A stretch of DNA of 8,624 nucleotides. It comes from Lonsdalea britannica. GTDB lineage: Bacteria; Pseudomonadota; Gammaproteobacteria; Enterobacterales; Enterobacteriaceae. The translations under genes and the position numbers were made by a program. The stretch lies in NCBI RefSeq assembly GCF_946477055.1, contig NZ_CAMKXG010000155.1:1-8624 (forward strand). The letters are read 5' to 3'. Positions 1-6,155 of this stretch are shown here, in pieces; within the stretch, counting starts at the first letter, position 1, and every line of letters begins with the position of its first letter. The notes below the pieces were generated by a model, which was not told the DNA's origin, did not search any database, and was given only the letters and a program-made list of their open reading frames with translations.

Positions 1-757
1 CGGTGCGGGAACAAGGCAGCGATCCCGTGACGGTATATGTGAGGTCGATGTGGGGCTGGGCCGAGTGGGCGTGGATCCGCATGGTGACGCGGGCGTCACG
101 CTGGCGGGGCACATCGCCCGCTGTCCCGAGCTGCGATTCGGCGGTTTGGTCTCTCATGCCGGTCATGCCTACGGCGCGTCGGGGATTGCGCAGATCCAAA
201 CGATCGCCACCGAGGAAGCGACGCTGCTGAGTCAGCTGCAAACTCGCATTTTGCAAGACGGTGCGGTCAGCCGCTGCGTCATTTCTACGGGGGCGACGCC
301 GACCGCGTTGGGTGCGCCGGTCGCGGCGGGGACGGATGAGATTCGACCGGGCAACTATGCGCTGCTGGATTTAACGGCGATTCGACTCGGACTGTGCCAA
401 CCGGACGATCTGGCGATGAGCGTCGTGGCGCGCGTGGTGGCGGTCAACGATCGCTATGCCATCATCGATGCCGGTTCGAAAGCGCTGACGTCCGACCGGG
501 GGCCTCATGGGACGGGCGCCAGTCATTGGGGGATCGCCATCAGCGAGCACCTGCCGCTGGCCTACACGGTGGAGAAGCTTTCCGAAGAGCACGGTTTTAT
601 TCCGCATCAAGGCCAGCCGCCGCGTCTGGGCAGCCTGATGCGCGTCTTCCCCAATCACTCCTGCGCGGTGATGGCGCAGTTCAATCGTTGGGTGCTGCGC
701 GGCGAGGACTATGCGGGAGAGGTGATGCCGACGGAAGGGCGGGGCTGCTTCCTGTAA
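1..757 (+). CDS. DSD1-family PLP-dependent enzyme (D-threonine aldolase / D-serine dehydratase-like), 5'-truncated, apparent frameshift
   Basis: This is the C-terminal two-thirds of a fold-type III PLP enzyme of the D-threonine aldolase/D-serine dehydratase-like family, which cleaves or deaminates D-hydroxy amino acids in the cytoplasm. Seen: EVDVGLGRVGVDP (41-79), the SHAGHAYG stretch (about 152-175), STGATPTALGAP, EIRPGNYALLDL, DAGSKALTSD, KLSEEHG, and PNHSC near the end. In PNHSC the His (656-658) and Cys (662-664) match the metal-ligand His-x-Cys of this family. The PLP-binding lysine lies upstream of the window; about 250 of a usual 370-380 residues are visible. The frame open from position 2 gives family-like sequence only from about 41. 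Before that, the family-like reading (VREQGSDPVTVYV) is in the frame starting at 3, so one base seems to be missing near 41. The gene is either a pseudogene or contains a sequence error. Substrate specificity (threonine, serine or other) cannot be told. It converges on the phosphodiesterase gene and has no evident cellulose role. Confidence 0.8.
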   Translation, partial: GAGTRQRSRDGICEVDVGLGRVGVDPHGDAGVTLAGHIARCPELRFGGLVSHAGHAYGASGIAQIQTIATEEATLLSQLQTRILQDGAVSRCVISTGATPTALGAPVAAGTDEIRPGNYALLDLTAIRLGLCQPDDLAMSVVARVVAVNDRYAIIDAGSKALTSDRGPHGTGASHWGIAISEHLPLAYTVEKLSEEHGFIPHQGQPPRLGSLMRVFPNHSCAVMAQFNRWVLRGEDYAGEVMPTEGRGCFL

Positions 758-795
758 CGGTCGCTGGCGGCAGGAAAACGGCTGCCAGCGACCGT
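757..795. terminator. Hairpin between convergent genes (possible bidirectional transcript end)
   Basis: A perfect 12-bp inverted repeat has arms at 757-768 (ACGGTCGCTGGC) and 784-795 (GCCAGCGACCGT). Three further inner pairs (one G-U) are possible, leaving a loop of about 9 nt. It starts on the last base of the plus-strand stop codon and lies 28 bp past the minus-strand stop. Neither strand has a U-run after the stem, so it is not a classical intrinsic terminator. A role in ending or protecting the 3' ends of both transcripts is inferred from position and stem strength. Confidence 0.45.
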
Positions 796-823
796 CGCGT
801 CCTGCGCCAGAGCCACGGCGCGG

Positions 824-2431
824 TTACGCCGTCTCGGTCTCCGGGGCGGCGATGAATTTGCGTTCGCCTTGTTCTTTCAACCACGCCATCAGCGCTTCGC
901 TGCTCATCGGGCGCGCGTACAGGTATCCCTGCATCAACTGAACGCCGCACCGCTTGAGATAATCATATTCATAGGCGGAATTGACGCCTTCGGCGACCAT
1001 TCTCAGCGCCAGACGGTGGCTCAGATTGATGATGGCGTCGAGCACCGGCGTATCCCCGTTGGCGGATTCGATGGTGCCGATGAAGCCTTTGTCTATCTTG
1101 AGATAGTCCAGCGGGAACATTTGCAAATAGGACAGAGAGCAGTGGCCCGTCCCGAAATCGTCCACCGCGATAAGAATGCCTTCGCTCCGGAGCTGAGTCA
1201 GCTTTTGTACGACGTCCTGAGTATCGCTGATCAGACTGCGCTCTGTAAGCTCCAGCGTAATCTGTACGCGCTGAGGCTGCAGCGTTTTTGCCAGCTGGCG
1301 GATATCGTTCACAAAGTCGGGGTGATGAATATGCGCCGCGGCGACGTTGATCCCCAGCCGAAAGTCCTGCGGTAATGTCCAACTGCCGACGTCAGCGGCC
1401 AGCAGCTTAAACAGGTGATGCGTGAGCGGAATAATCAGCCCCTCGTTCTCGGCGGAGGGAATAAAGATATCGGGGCTGATGGTGCGGCCTCCCGGCCTAA
1501 ACCAGCGCAGCAGCGCTTCGGCGCCGATACAGCGCTCGGTCCTCATGTCGTACAGCGGCTGGTAATGCACCGAAAACTCATTGGCCTGTATCCCTTTGCG
1601 CAGCTCATCGCGGAGCGACATCTTGCGCTTTTTCCAGGATTGCATGATGTAGATGAAGGTCAGCGACAGAAACAGCGACAGCGGCAGGAACGTCAGGAAG
1701 TCATTCAGCCAGTCTTGCTGTATCTCCTCCGGCTGCACCTCGGCGCTGACGATAATGGGATACCGGTTGGATGCGCGTTCGTGATACAGCGGCGAAATAA
1801 ACGGGTGCGGGGTTTGACTCTTCTCGCCTTCCTGAATGCGAAAACCGCCGTTGAACTGCACGGCCAGCTGATAAGGGCGCGCGTTATTGATGGCGCTCAT
1901 GAAGTCGATCAGGTATTGACCGTCAACGACCACAAATGCACCGTAGGTCGGCGAAAACTGGCGGGCGAAAATAATGGCGGGGCGGGTGGACACGCCACGC
2001 GTACGCGGCACCGACATGCTCCATGTTTCGGGCTGTTCCGCAGGCAGCGGATACTGGATGATTTGCGTCAGTGGGATGACCTGATCGCCGGAGACGGAGG
2101 AGCAGTACATATCCCGGCCGCTCAGCAGCCCCATCGAACGAAAATAGGCGGAGAGCGTGCCTTGCCGGATCAGATCGCTGAGTACCGATTCACAGGACTT
2201 TCCCTCTAGCGTTTCCAGTTTGGCGACCTGATTCCAGGCCATGCCGTTGATCGTTTCCGCCTGATGCAGAATCACCTGAGTCGTGGCTTCCAGATCGCGC
2301 TTCACGTCCTGTCTGGCGATGATATAGCTGAAGATAATGCCGAGGAGCAAAGGGAATACGGCGGCGGCAAGCAGTCCTGCTCTGTATTTACGAGCCTGCA
2401 TGCGATTATAGACGATCAAGGAAGCCTCCAT
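824..2431 (-). CDS. CSS-motif EAL-domain cyclic-di-GMP phosphodiesterase, inner membrane
   Basis: It hydrolyses cyclic-di-GMP to pGpG at the inner membrane. Order of parts in the 535-residue product: TM helix about 18-39; periplasmic CSS domain about 40-243, with Cys80 and the YCSS motif at 109-112; second TM about 245-263; basic WKKRK linker; EAL domain about 272-520. Catalytic and metal residues are all present: Glu305 (EALLRW), Asn362, Glu394 (LELTE), Asp424-Asp425 (DDFGTG), Lys445, Glu481 (AEGV) and Gln501 (QGY). There is no GGDEF domain, so it should be a dedicated phosphodiesterase. Cys80 and Cys110 are 30 residues apart, as in E. coli PdeC (Cys75/Cys105), where the disulfide state controls activity. 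It follows bcsC on the same strand, beyond a terminator-like hairpin and probably with its own promoter, and may lower cyclic-di-GMP near BcsA. Start: the ATG at 2431 has no Shine-Dalgarno sequence; a TTG at 2419 has GGAGG five bases upstream and may be the true start (531 residues). Which CSS paralogue it is cannot be decided. Confidence 0.93.
   Translation of the reverse strand: MEASLIVYNRMQARKYRAGLLAAAVFPLLLGIIFSYIIARQDVKRDLEATTQVILHQAETINGMAWNQVAKLETLEGKSCESVLSDLIRQGTLSAYFRSMGLLSGRDMYCSSVSGDQVIPLTQIIQYPLPAEQPETWSMSVPRTRGVSTRPAIIFARQFSPTYGAFVVVDGQYLIDFMSAINNARPYQLAVQFNGGFRIQEGEKSQTPHPFISPLYHERASNRYPIIVSAEVQPEEIQQDWLNDFLTFLPLSLFLSLTFIYIMQSWKKRKMSLRDELRKGIQANEFSVHYQPLYDMRTERCIGAEALLRWFRPGGRTISPDIFIPSAENEGLIIPLTHHLFKLLAADVGSWTLPQDFRLGINVAAAHIHHPDFVNDIRQLAKTLQPQRVQITLELTERSLISDTQDVVQKLTQLRSEGILIAVDDFGTGHCSLSYLQMFPLDYLKIDKGFIGTIESANGDTPVLDAIINLSHRLALRMVAEGVNSAYEYDYLKRCGVQLMQGYLYARPMSSEALMAWLKEQGERKFIAAPETETA
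2425..2429 (-). promoter_or_regulatory. GGAGG ribosome-binding site favouring a TTG start for the phosphodiesterase
   Basis: On the minus strand GGAGG at 2429-2425 is followed by a 5-nt spacer and TTG at 2419-2417, in frame with the phosphodiesterase. The upstream ATG (2431) overlaps this motif, and the 19 bases before it hold no purine-rich site. The motif therefore supports the TTG, although the annotated length from the ATG is kept for the gene. Confidence 0.45.
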
Positions 2432-2508
2432 ACTACAGATGGTTCAGAACATTATTGCTGGTTTGAAAAGAGTGGGGGAACAGCGAGATGCGGTTCTAGA
2501 CCAGACGC

Positions 2509-2535
2509 ATTATGCCAGAAATCTTTATGCGACAA
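2509..2535 (-). promoter_or_regulatory. Candidate extended -10 promoter for the CSS-EAL gene
   Basis: The minus strand reads TTGTCG (2535-2530), a 15-nt spacer, then TGG-CATAAT, with the hexamer at 2514-2509. CATAAT matches 5 of 6 bases of the sigma-70 -10 box and is preceded by the TGn extension, which can offset the weak -35 (4 of 6) and the short spacer. The site lies beyond the bcsC terminator candidate and 78 nt upstream of the ATG at 2431. It was found by eye only. Confidence 0.35.
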
Positions 2536-2588
2536 GTGTAGCACTCGCCCGTCCCGGCGCGGGAAAAAGTTGTTGGGGGCCATGAGGG

Positions 2589-2618
2589 AAAATGACCTGC
2601 CGCGCGGAGCGACAGGTC
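2589..2618 (-). terminator. Putative Rho-independent terminator of the bcs operon
   Basis: On the minus strand, 39 nt after the bcsC stop, a 10-bp stem (GACCTGTCGC with GCGGCAGGTC, one G-U pair, 5-nt loop, 2618-2594) is followed by ATTTT (2593-2589). The stem is strong but the U-run is short, so some readthrough into the phosphodiesterase gene is possible. The position directly after the last bcs gene supports the call. Confidence 0.6.
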
Positions 2619-2657
2619 GGGGGGAGACTACCGGCTACTGCGCCGGAAAAAACGACG

Positions 2658-5600
2658 CTATTTCACGTCCGCGTAAGGCGTCATCGGCTGGATCGGCATA
2701 TCCATATCGCCTTGCCAGCCCGCTTCCGAATAGCGCATGTAGAGCAGGGCATGGCTGGGCGTATAGTCCTTGGCTTTCTGGATATCGACGCCGAGGCCCA
2801 GCGTCCAATGCGCCGTCAAACGTCGTTCCACCTGCGCCTGCAAGGTGTAGCCGATCCCCTGACTGCTGCCGTTGGCCGAGGCCTGATCGCTGTTAAAACC
2901 GGGGTAGACGGGATAACGCCGCTGCCCGGCGGTTTTCGAACGCGACCACGAGACCGAGCCGCCCAGATCCAGCGACCAGTTATCCATACGCTGCCGATAA
3001 GTGATTGGCACCCCGAGCGAGAGGTAGCGCTGCGGGCTGTAATAGCCGCCCTGACCATAGGTGTAGCCGCTGAGATCCTTCTGGTAGCGCCAAAACATGC
3101 TGTTAAAACCCACGGTCGCGCGGCGATGATCTTCGTTGATCAGCTTGTAGTAATACCCGCCCATCAGACGCTGGCGCTGGTTGTCCGCGACGTTTTTACC
3201 GTCAATGCGATGAGCGCTGATGTCGCCCCACAGGCCGTGATCGCCGCCGTGATCGTAGCTTAGACCGACCGCGCCGCCTGTCGCCACGACGCCGCCCCAG
3301 GTATTGCTATTGCCGCCGCCCGGGTTCCGCGCGCCCGCAAACGCCAGCAGCGAGCTGGAGATAGGACGGCGCGAGGCGGTGAGCGTCACGCCCACATCGT
3401 GAATGTCGGTTTTATGGCTGATTCCGCCGACCCAGTTCAAGACGCGAAAGCCTATCGGCGTCGTTCCCAGATCGGCCGACCAGTCCTGATTGCGCCAGCC
3501 CGCCCCCAGCGCGACGCCCTCCGCGCGTTGCGTGTGATCGCGGCTGCAACCTGAGTCCGCGCAGGTGCCGAACAGGCTGGTGTGCGTGCCATTCGTGGTG
3601 CTGAACTGGCCCGCGGAGACGGCAACATGGTCAACGCGCAGGAATCCTCGTCCGTCCGCGATCGGCGTTTCGCCCTGCAACATGGTGGTGTGCGCGGTGA
3701 AGTCAGATTGACCGCCGGTTCCCTTGTTGCGGGAGTAATCCTGCGCTATCGAGAGCGTGGTGTCCTGCTGGCGGTAGAGCGACGCGGCGTCGGCGCGCAC
3801 CGAACGCTGTAGCCAGCTGTCTTCCGGGCGCAGACGAGTCAAGGCGGTAAAGGCGGTGTTATCGCGCGGCGGCGTCGGGGTGATACCGCTGTCGACCATC
3901 GCCTGACGGTAGTCCTCCAGCGCCTCGTCGGGATGTCCCTGCTGGCGGGCAAGGCTGGCGGCGTCGCGATAAATCCGTGCGGCATCCGGAGAAGGCGGCG
4001 TCTGCGCGGCGCGGTGTTTCAGCTGTGCGAACAGCGCGTCGGCCCGCTGCGGTTCACCCAGCTGCCACCAAAGATTAGCGGTGCGTCTGCCCTGATCCAG
4101 CGAGGGTTCGACGGGGCCTGACGACAGCGTATTCAGCGTCGTTTGCGCCTCATGCTGACGGCCCTGCGCGGCGAGCGCTTCAGCCTGACCGATGCGTGCA
4201 TCACCGTTCAACGGGTCGCGCGTCAGCACGTGCTGATAGCCAGCCAGCGCCGTATCTGCCTCTCCCCGTTCCAGCGCCCAGTCGGCCAGAACGATACTGC
4301 GACGCGGCGTGTCCGGCAGCGTGTGCAGCAGTTCGTACGCCTGCGCGTCCAGCCCGGCGGCGTGCAGCGCATAGGCGCGGGTGTAGACGTCCTCTTGCTG
4401 CAACCGCGTCATCAGATCCTGCAAACTTTGCTCGCGGCGTGCTTCCGGCACGCTGTTCAACAGCGCCAGCGCGCGATGAGCCCGATCGCTGCCGGACAAA
4501 TAGAGGCTGTAAGCATAGAGTCGCGTCGCCTCGTGCGGCTGTTGGCGCGACATCGCCTCCATCTCGCGGTCAGCTTCCTCCGGTTGCCCGGCGGCGCGCA
4601 GCGCGGTGGCGAGCCGATAGTGCAACCAGACATCCTCCGGCGCGAAGCTGACGGCCTCACGGTACTTCTCGACCGCCAGCGCCCAGCGAGACTGAGCGGC
4701 CAGCCGGTCGGCATCCGCCCGCAGCGTATCGCTGCGCAGCGCGTTGAGCGTGGCGAACAGGGCGCGTTTCTGCGCGGGCGTTAGCCCGTTCTCGATAAAC
4801 GCCAGCGCCTTCTGCGGCGACTCCTGCTGGTAGAGCGTCACCAGCCGCCGTGCCGCCGTGGCGTTGCTGTCCATCTGCAGCGCCTGCCGATACAGCTGTT
4901 CCGCCGCGAGAGGGTGATGACGCGCCAGCGCGACGTCGCCAAGGCCGATGACCGCATCGCTGCCGCTGTCGTCCAGCGAGCGCGCCTGTCGGTACTGGCG
5001 CTCGGCCGTGTCGAGATCCTGCGCGGCGAGCGCGTTGTCCCCGCCGTCGACGGCCAGCCAGTAGCGGGTAGATTCCAGCAGACTCTGCCATTTGGCGACC
5101 TTAAGACTGGCTTCGTCGGCCTGGATAGCCTGCTCAAAATAGCGCACCGCCGCGGTGCGCTGATTGCTGCGCGCCAGCGCTTGGCCCATCGCTCCCAGCA
5201 CTTCGGCATCGTTGGGATTGGCGCGCAGCGCTTTTTGCAGCGCGGGGATAGCCGTCGCGCCTTCGCCTCGCGCGACCCGGTTCAGGCTGGCGGCGCGTTG
5301 TTGAAACACCGGATCGGCCAACAGTCTCTGCTGGCGATCCAGCTCCTGTCGCCCGTTTTGATACTCATCCCCGGAGGGGAACGTCGTCAGGTATTCACGG
5401 AGCTGCGCCACGCTGTCGTCGGTAATCGGCTGAGCCTTGATGTATTTGAGCCACAGTTCGGCGGCGTCATCGCGCCCGCGGGCATCGTCGGCTAGCGCGC
5501 GGATCGTGGCGACGGCCTGTGGCACATCGTCCTGAGAGAACAGCATCCGCGCAATCTGCATCCTGACGCTGACGCTGCCGGGATAGAGGCGATCCAGCGC

Positions 5601-6155
5601 CTGCAGCTGTTTTAGCGCCAGCGGTTCCTGACCGGGAATGCGTGCGACCAGCCGCCAGTATTCGTAGGAGGTATCCACGGTGGGATAGACGCCGTGAAAC
5701 AGCGCGTCGTAGGCCGCGCGCGCCTCGACCAGCCGACCCGAAGCCGCCAGCAGGCGGGCTTCTTGCCACTGCTGCCGACCTTCCGCCGTAGCCAGCATCA
5801 TGCTGACCGTGGACTCACGGGCGGCCGCGGAGTTCGGCGCCTCGGCGTTCAGCCGGTCCATATAGCTTTGGGCTTTGGTTCTGTCGCTCTGCATCAGCGC
5901 GTGGCGCAACAGAGCGGCGAGGACGTCCGGGTTATCGGGCGCGATATTTTCCAGACGATAAAGCGACTGTTTCACCAGTTCGAGCTGGTGGGTGGTTTCC
6001 CCCATTCGAACCTGTTGCAGCAGCCAGTTGACGGGGGAAATACCGCGCTGGCTGTCTGCAACGGGCGCGGCGACGGCATAGACGGCGGGCGCCACAGGTA
6101 GTCCAGCGAGGGCAGGCAGCATGAATCGCAGCCAGTTTATTTTGATGTTACGCAT
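2658..6155 (-). CDS. bcsC: Cellulose synthase complex outer-membrane export subunit BcsC
   Basis: BcsC carries nascent cellulose across the periplasm and outer membrane. The product is 1165 residues (E. coli BcsC about 1157). Parts in order: signal peptide 1-27, cleaved after VYA; a long alpha-helical TPR solenoid about 58-755, with clear TPR-like pairs near 298-347, 380-430, 487-537, 628-677 and 739-755; a linker; and a C-terminal outer-membrane beta-barrel (BCSC_C family) about 798-1165. Barrel hallmarks seen are AHTTMLQ, the GWRNQDWS-LGTTPIGF region, RRPISSSLLAF, GGYYYKLIN, LSGYTYGQGGYYSPQ, KDYTPSH and the terminal YADVK. Two cysteines at 865 and 870 (GTCADSGC) lie in a predicted loop and could pair. 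The ATG at 6155 was chosen because a signal peptide follows directly and GGAAAG lies just upstream; it overlaps the end of bcsZ by 19 nt, suggesting coupled translation. The reading frame is intact and ends in TAG. The TPR part is thought to contact the synthase and exopolysaccharide while the barrel forms the exit pore. Confidence 0.97.
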   Translation of the reverse strand: MRNIKINWLRFMLPALAGLPVAPAVYAVAAPVADSQRGISPVNWLLQQVRMGETTHQLELVKQSLYRLENIAPDNPDVLAALLRHALMQSDRTKAQSYMDRLNAEAPNSAAARESTVSMMLATAEGRQQWQEARLLAASGRLVEARAAYDALFHGVYPTVDTSYEYWRLVARIPGQEPLALKQLQALDRLYPGSVSVRMQIARMLFSQDDVPQAVATIRALADDARGRDDAAELWLKYIKAQPITDDSVAQLREYLTTFPSGDEYQNGRQELDRQQRLLADPVFQQRAASLNRVARGEGATAIPALQKALRANPNDAEVLGAMGQALARSNQRTAAVRYFEQAIQADEASLKVAKWQSLLESTRYWLAVDGGDNALAAQDLDTAERQYRQARSLDDSGSDAVIGLGDVALARHHPLAAEQLYRQALQMDSNATAARRLVTLYQQESPQKALAFIENGLTPAQKRALFATLNALRSDTLRADADRLAAQSRWALAVEKYREAVSFAPEDVWLHYRLATALRAAGQPEEADREMEAMSRQQPHEATRLYAYSLYLSGSDRAHRALALLNSVPEARREQSLQDLMTRLQQEDVYTRAYALHAAGLDAQAYELLHTLPDTPRRSIVLADWALERGEADTALAGYQHVLTRDPLNGDARIGQAEALAAQGRQHEAQTTLNTLSSGPVEPSLDQGRRTANLWWQLGEPQRADALFAQLKHRAAQTPPSPDAARIYRDAASLARQQGHPDEALEDYRQAMVDSGITPTPPRDNTAFTALTRLRPEDSWLQRSVRADAASLYRQQDTTLSIAQDYSRNKGTGGQSDFTAHTTMLQGETPIADGRGFLRVDHVAVSAGQFSTTNGTHTSLFGTCADSGCSRDHTQRAEGVALGAGWRNQDWSADLGTTPIGFRVLNWVGGISHKTDIHDVGVTLTASRRPISSSLLAFAGARNPGGGNSNTWGGVVATGGAVGLSYDHGGDHGLWGDISAHRIDGKNVADNQRQRLMGGYYYKLINEDHRRATVGFNSMFWRYQKDLSGYTYGQGGYYSPQRYLSLGVPITYRQRMDNWSLDLGGSVSWSRSKTAGQRRYPVYPGFNSDQASANGSSQGIGYTLQAQVERRLTAHWTLGLGVDIQKAKDYTPSHALLYMRYSEAGWQGDMDMPIQPMTPYADVK

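Larger units (their letters stand above)
2432..2657. other. Intergenic region between bcsC and the phosphodiesterase gene
   Basis: This 226-bp gap is the only sizeable non-coding stretch in the window. Read on the minus strand from bcsC it holds a T6 tract and a small CCGGC/GCCGG inverted repeat, the terminator-like hairpin (2618-2589), a second short GC-rich repeat near 2550-2565, the candidate extended -10 promoter, and a leader of roughly 70-80 nt. I see no small ORF with a convincing ribosome-binding site and no recognisable riboswitch or operator. Confidence 0.6.

Noticed and set aside
394..855. 153-residue plus-strand frame overlapping the aldolase-like gene
   Set aside because: Arg/Gly-rich shadow frame; the overlapping frame carries the conserved PNHSC and DAGSKAL motifs.
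1415..2209. 264-residue plus-strand open frame antisense to the phosphodiesterase gene
   Set aside because: Low-complexity Arg/Gln-rich translation, no ribosome-binding site of note, and a mirror of a clearly conserved EAL protein.
2631..2652. CCGGC/GCCGG repeat with a run of six T's near the bcsC stop as a terminator
   Set aside because: On the minus strand the T-run precedes the stem instead of following it, so it cannot act as an intrinsic terminator for bcsC.
2264..3263. Overlapping plus-strand open frames spanning the bcsC 3' end and the intergenic gap
   Set aside because: Composition is that of shadow frames; neither has a domain or start context, and both cross the terminator and promoter candidates.
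4143..4784. 213-residue plus-strand frame within bcsC
   Set aside because: Antisense to the TPR region; its regular Arg/Gln pattern is the complement of Ala/Leu-rich TPR helices.
2658..6155. TPR repeats of BcsC as a possible DNA repeat array
   Set aside because: The repeats are degenerate protein-level TPRs; I saw no direct DNA repeat or expansion in the nucleotide sequence.
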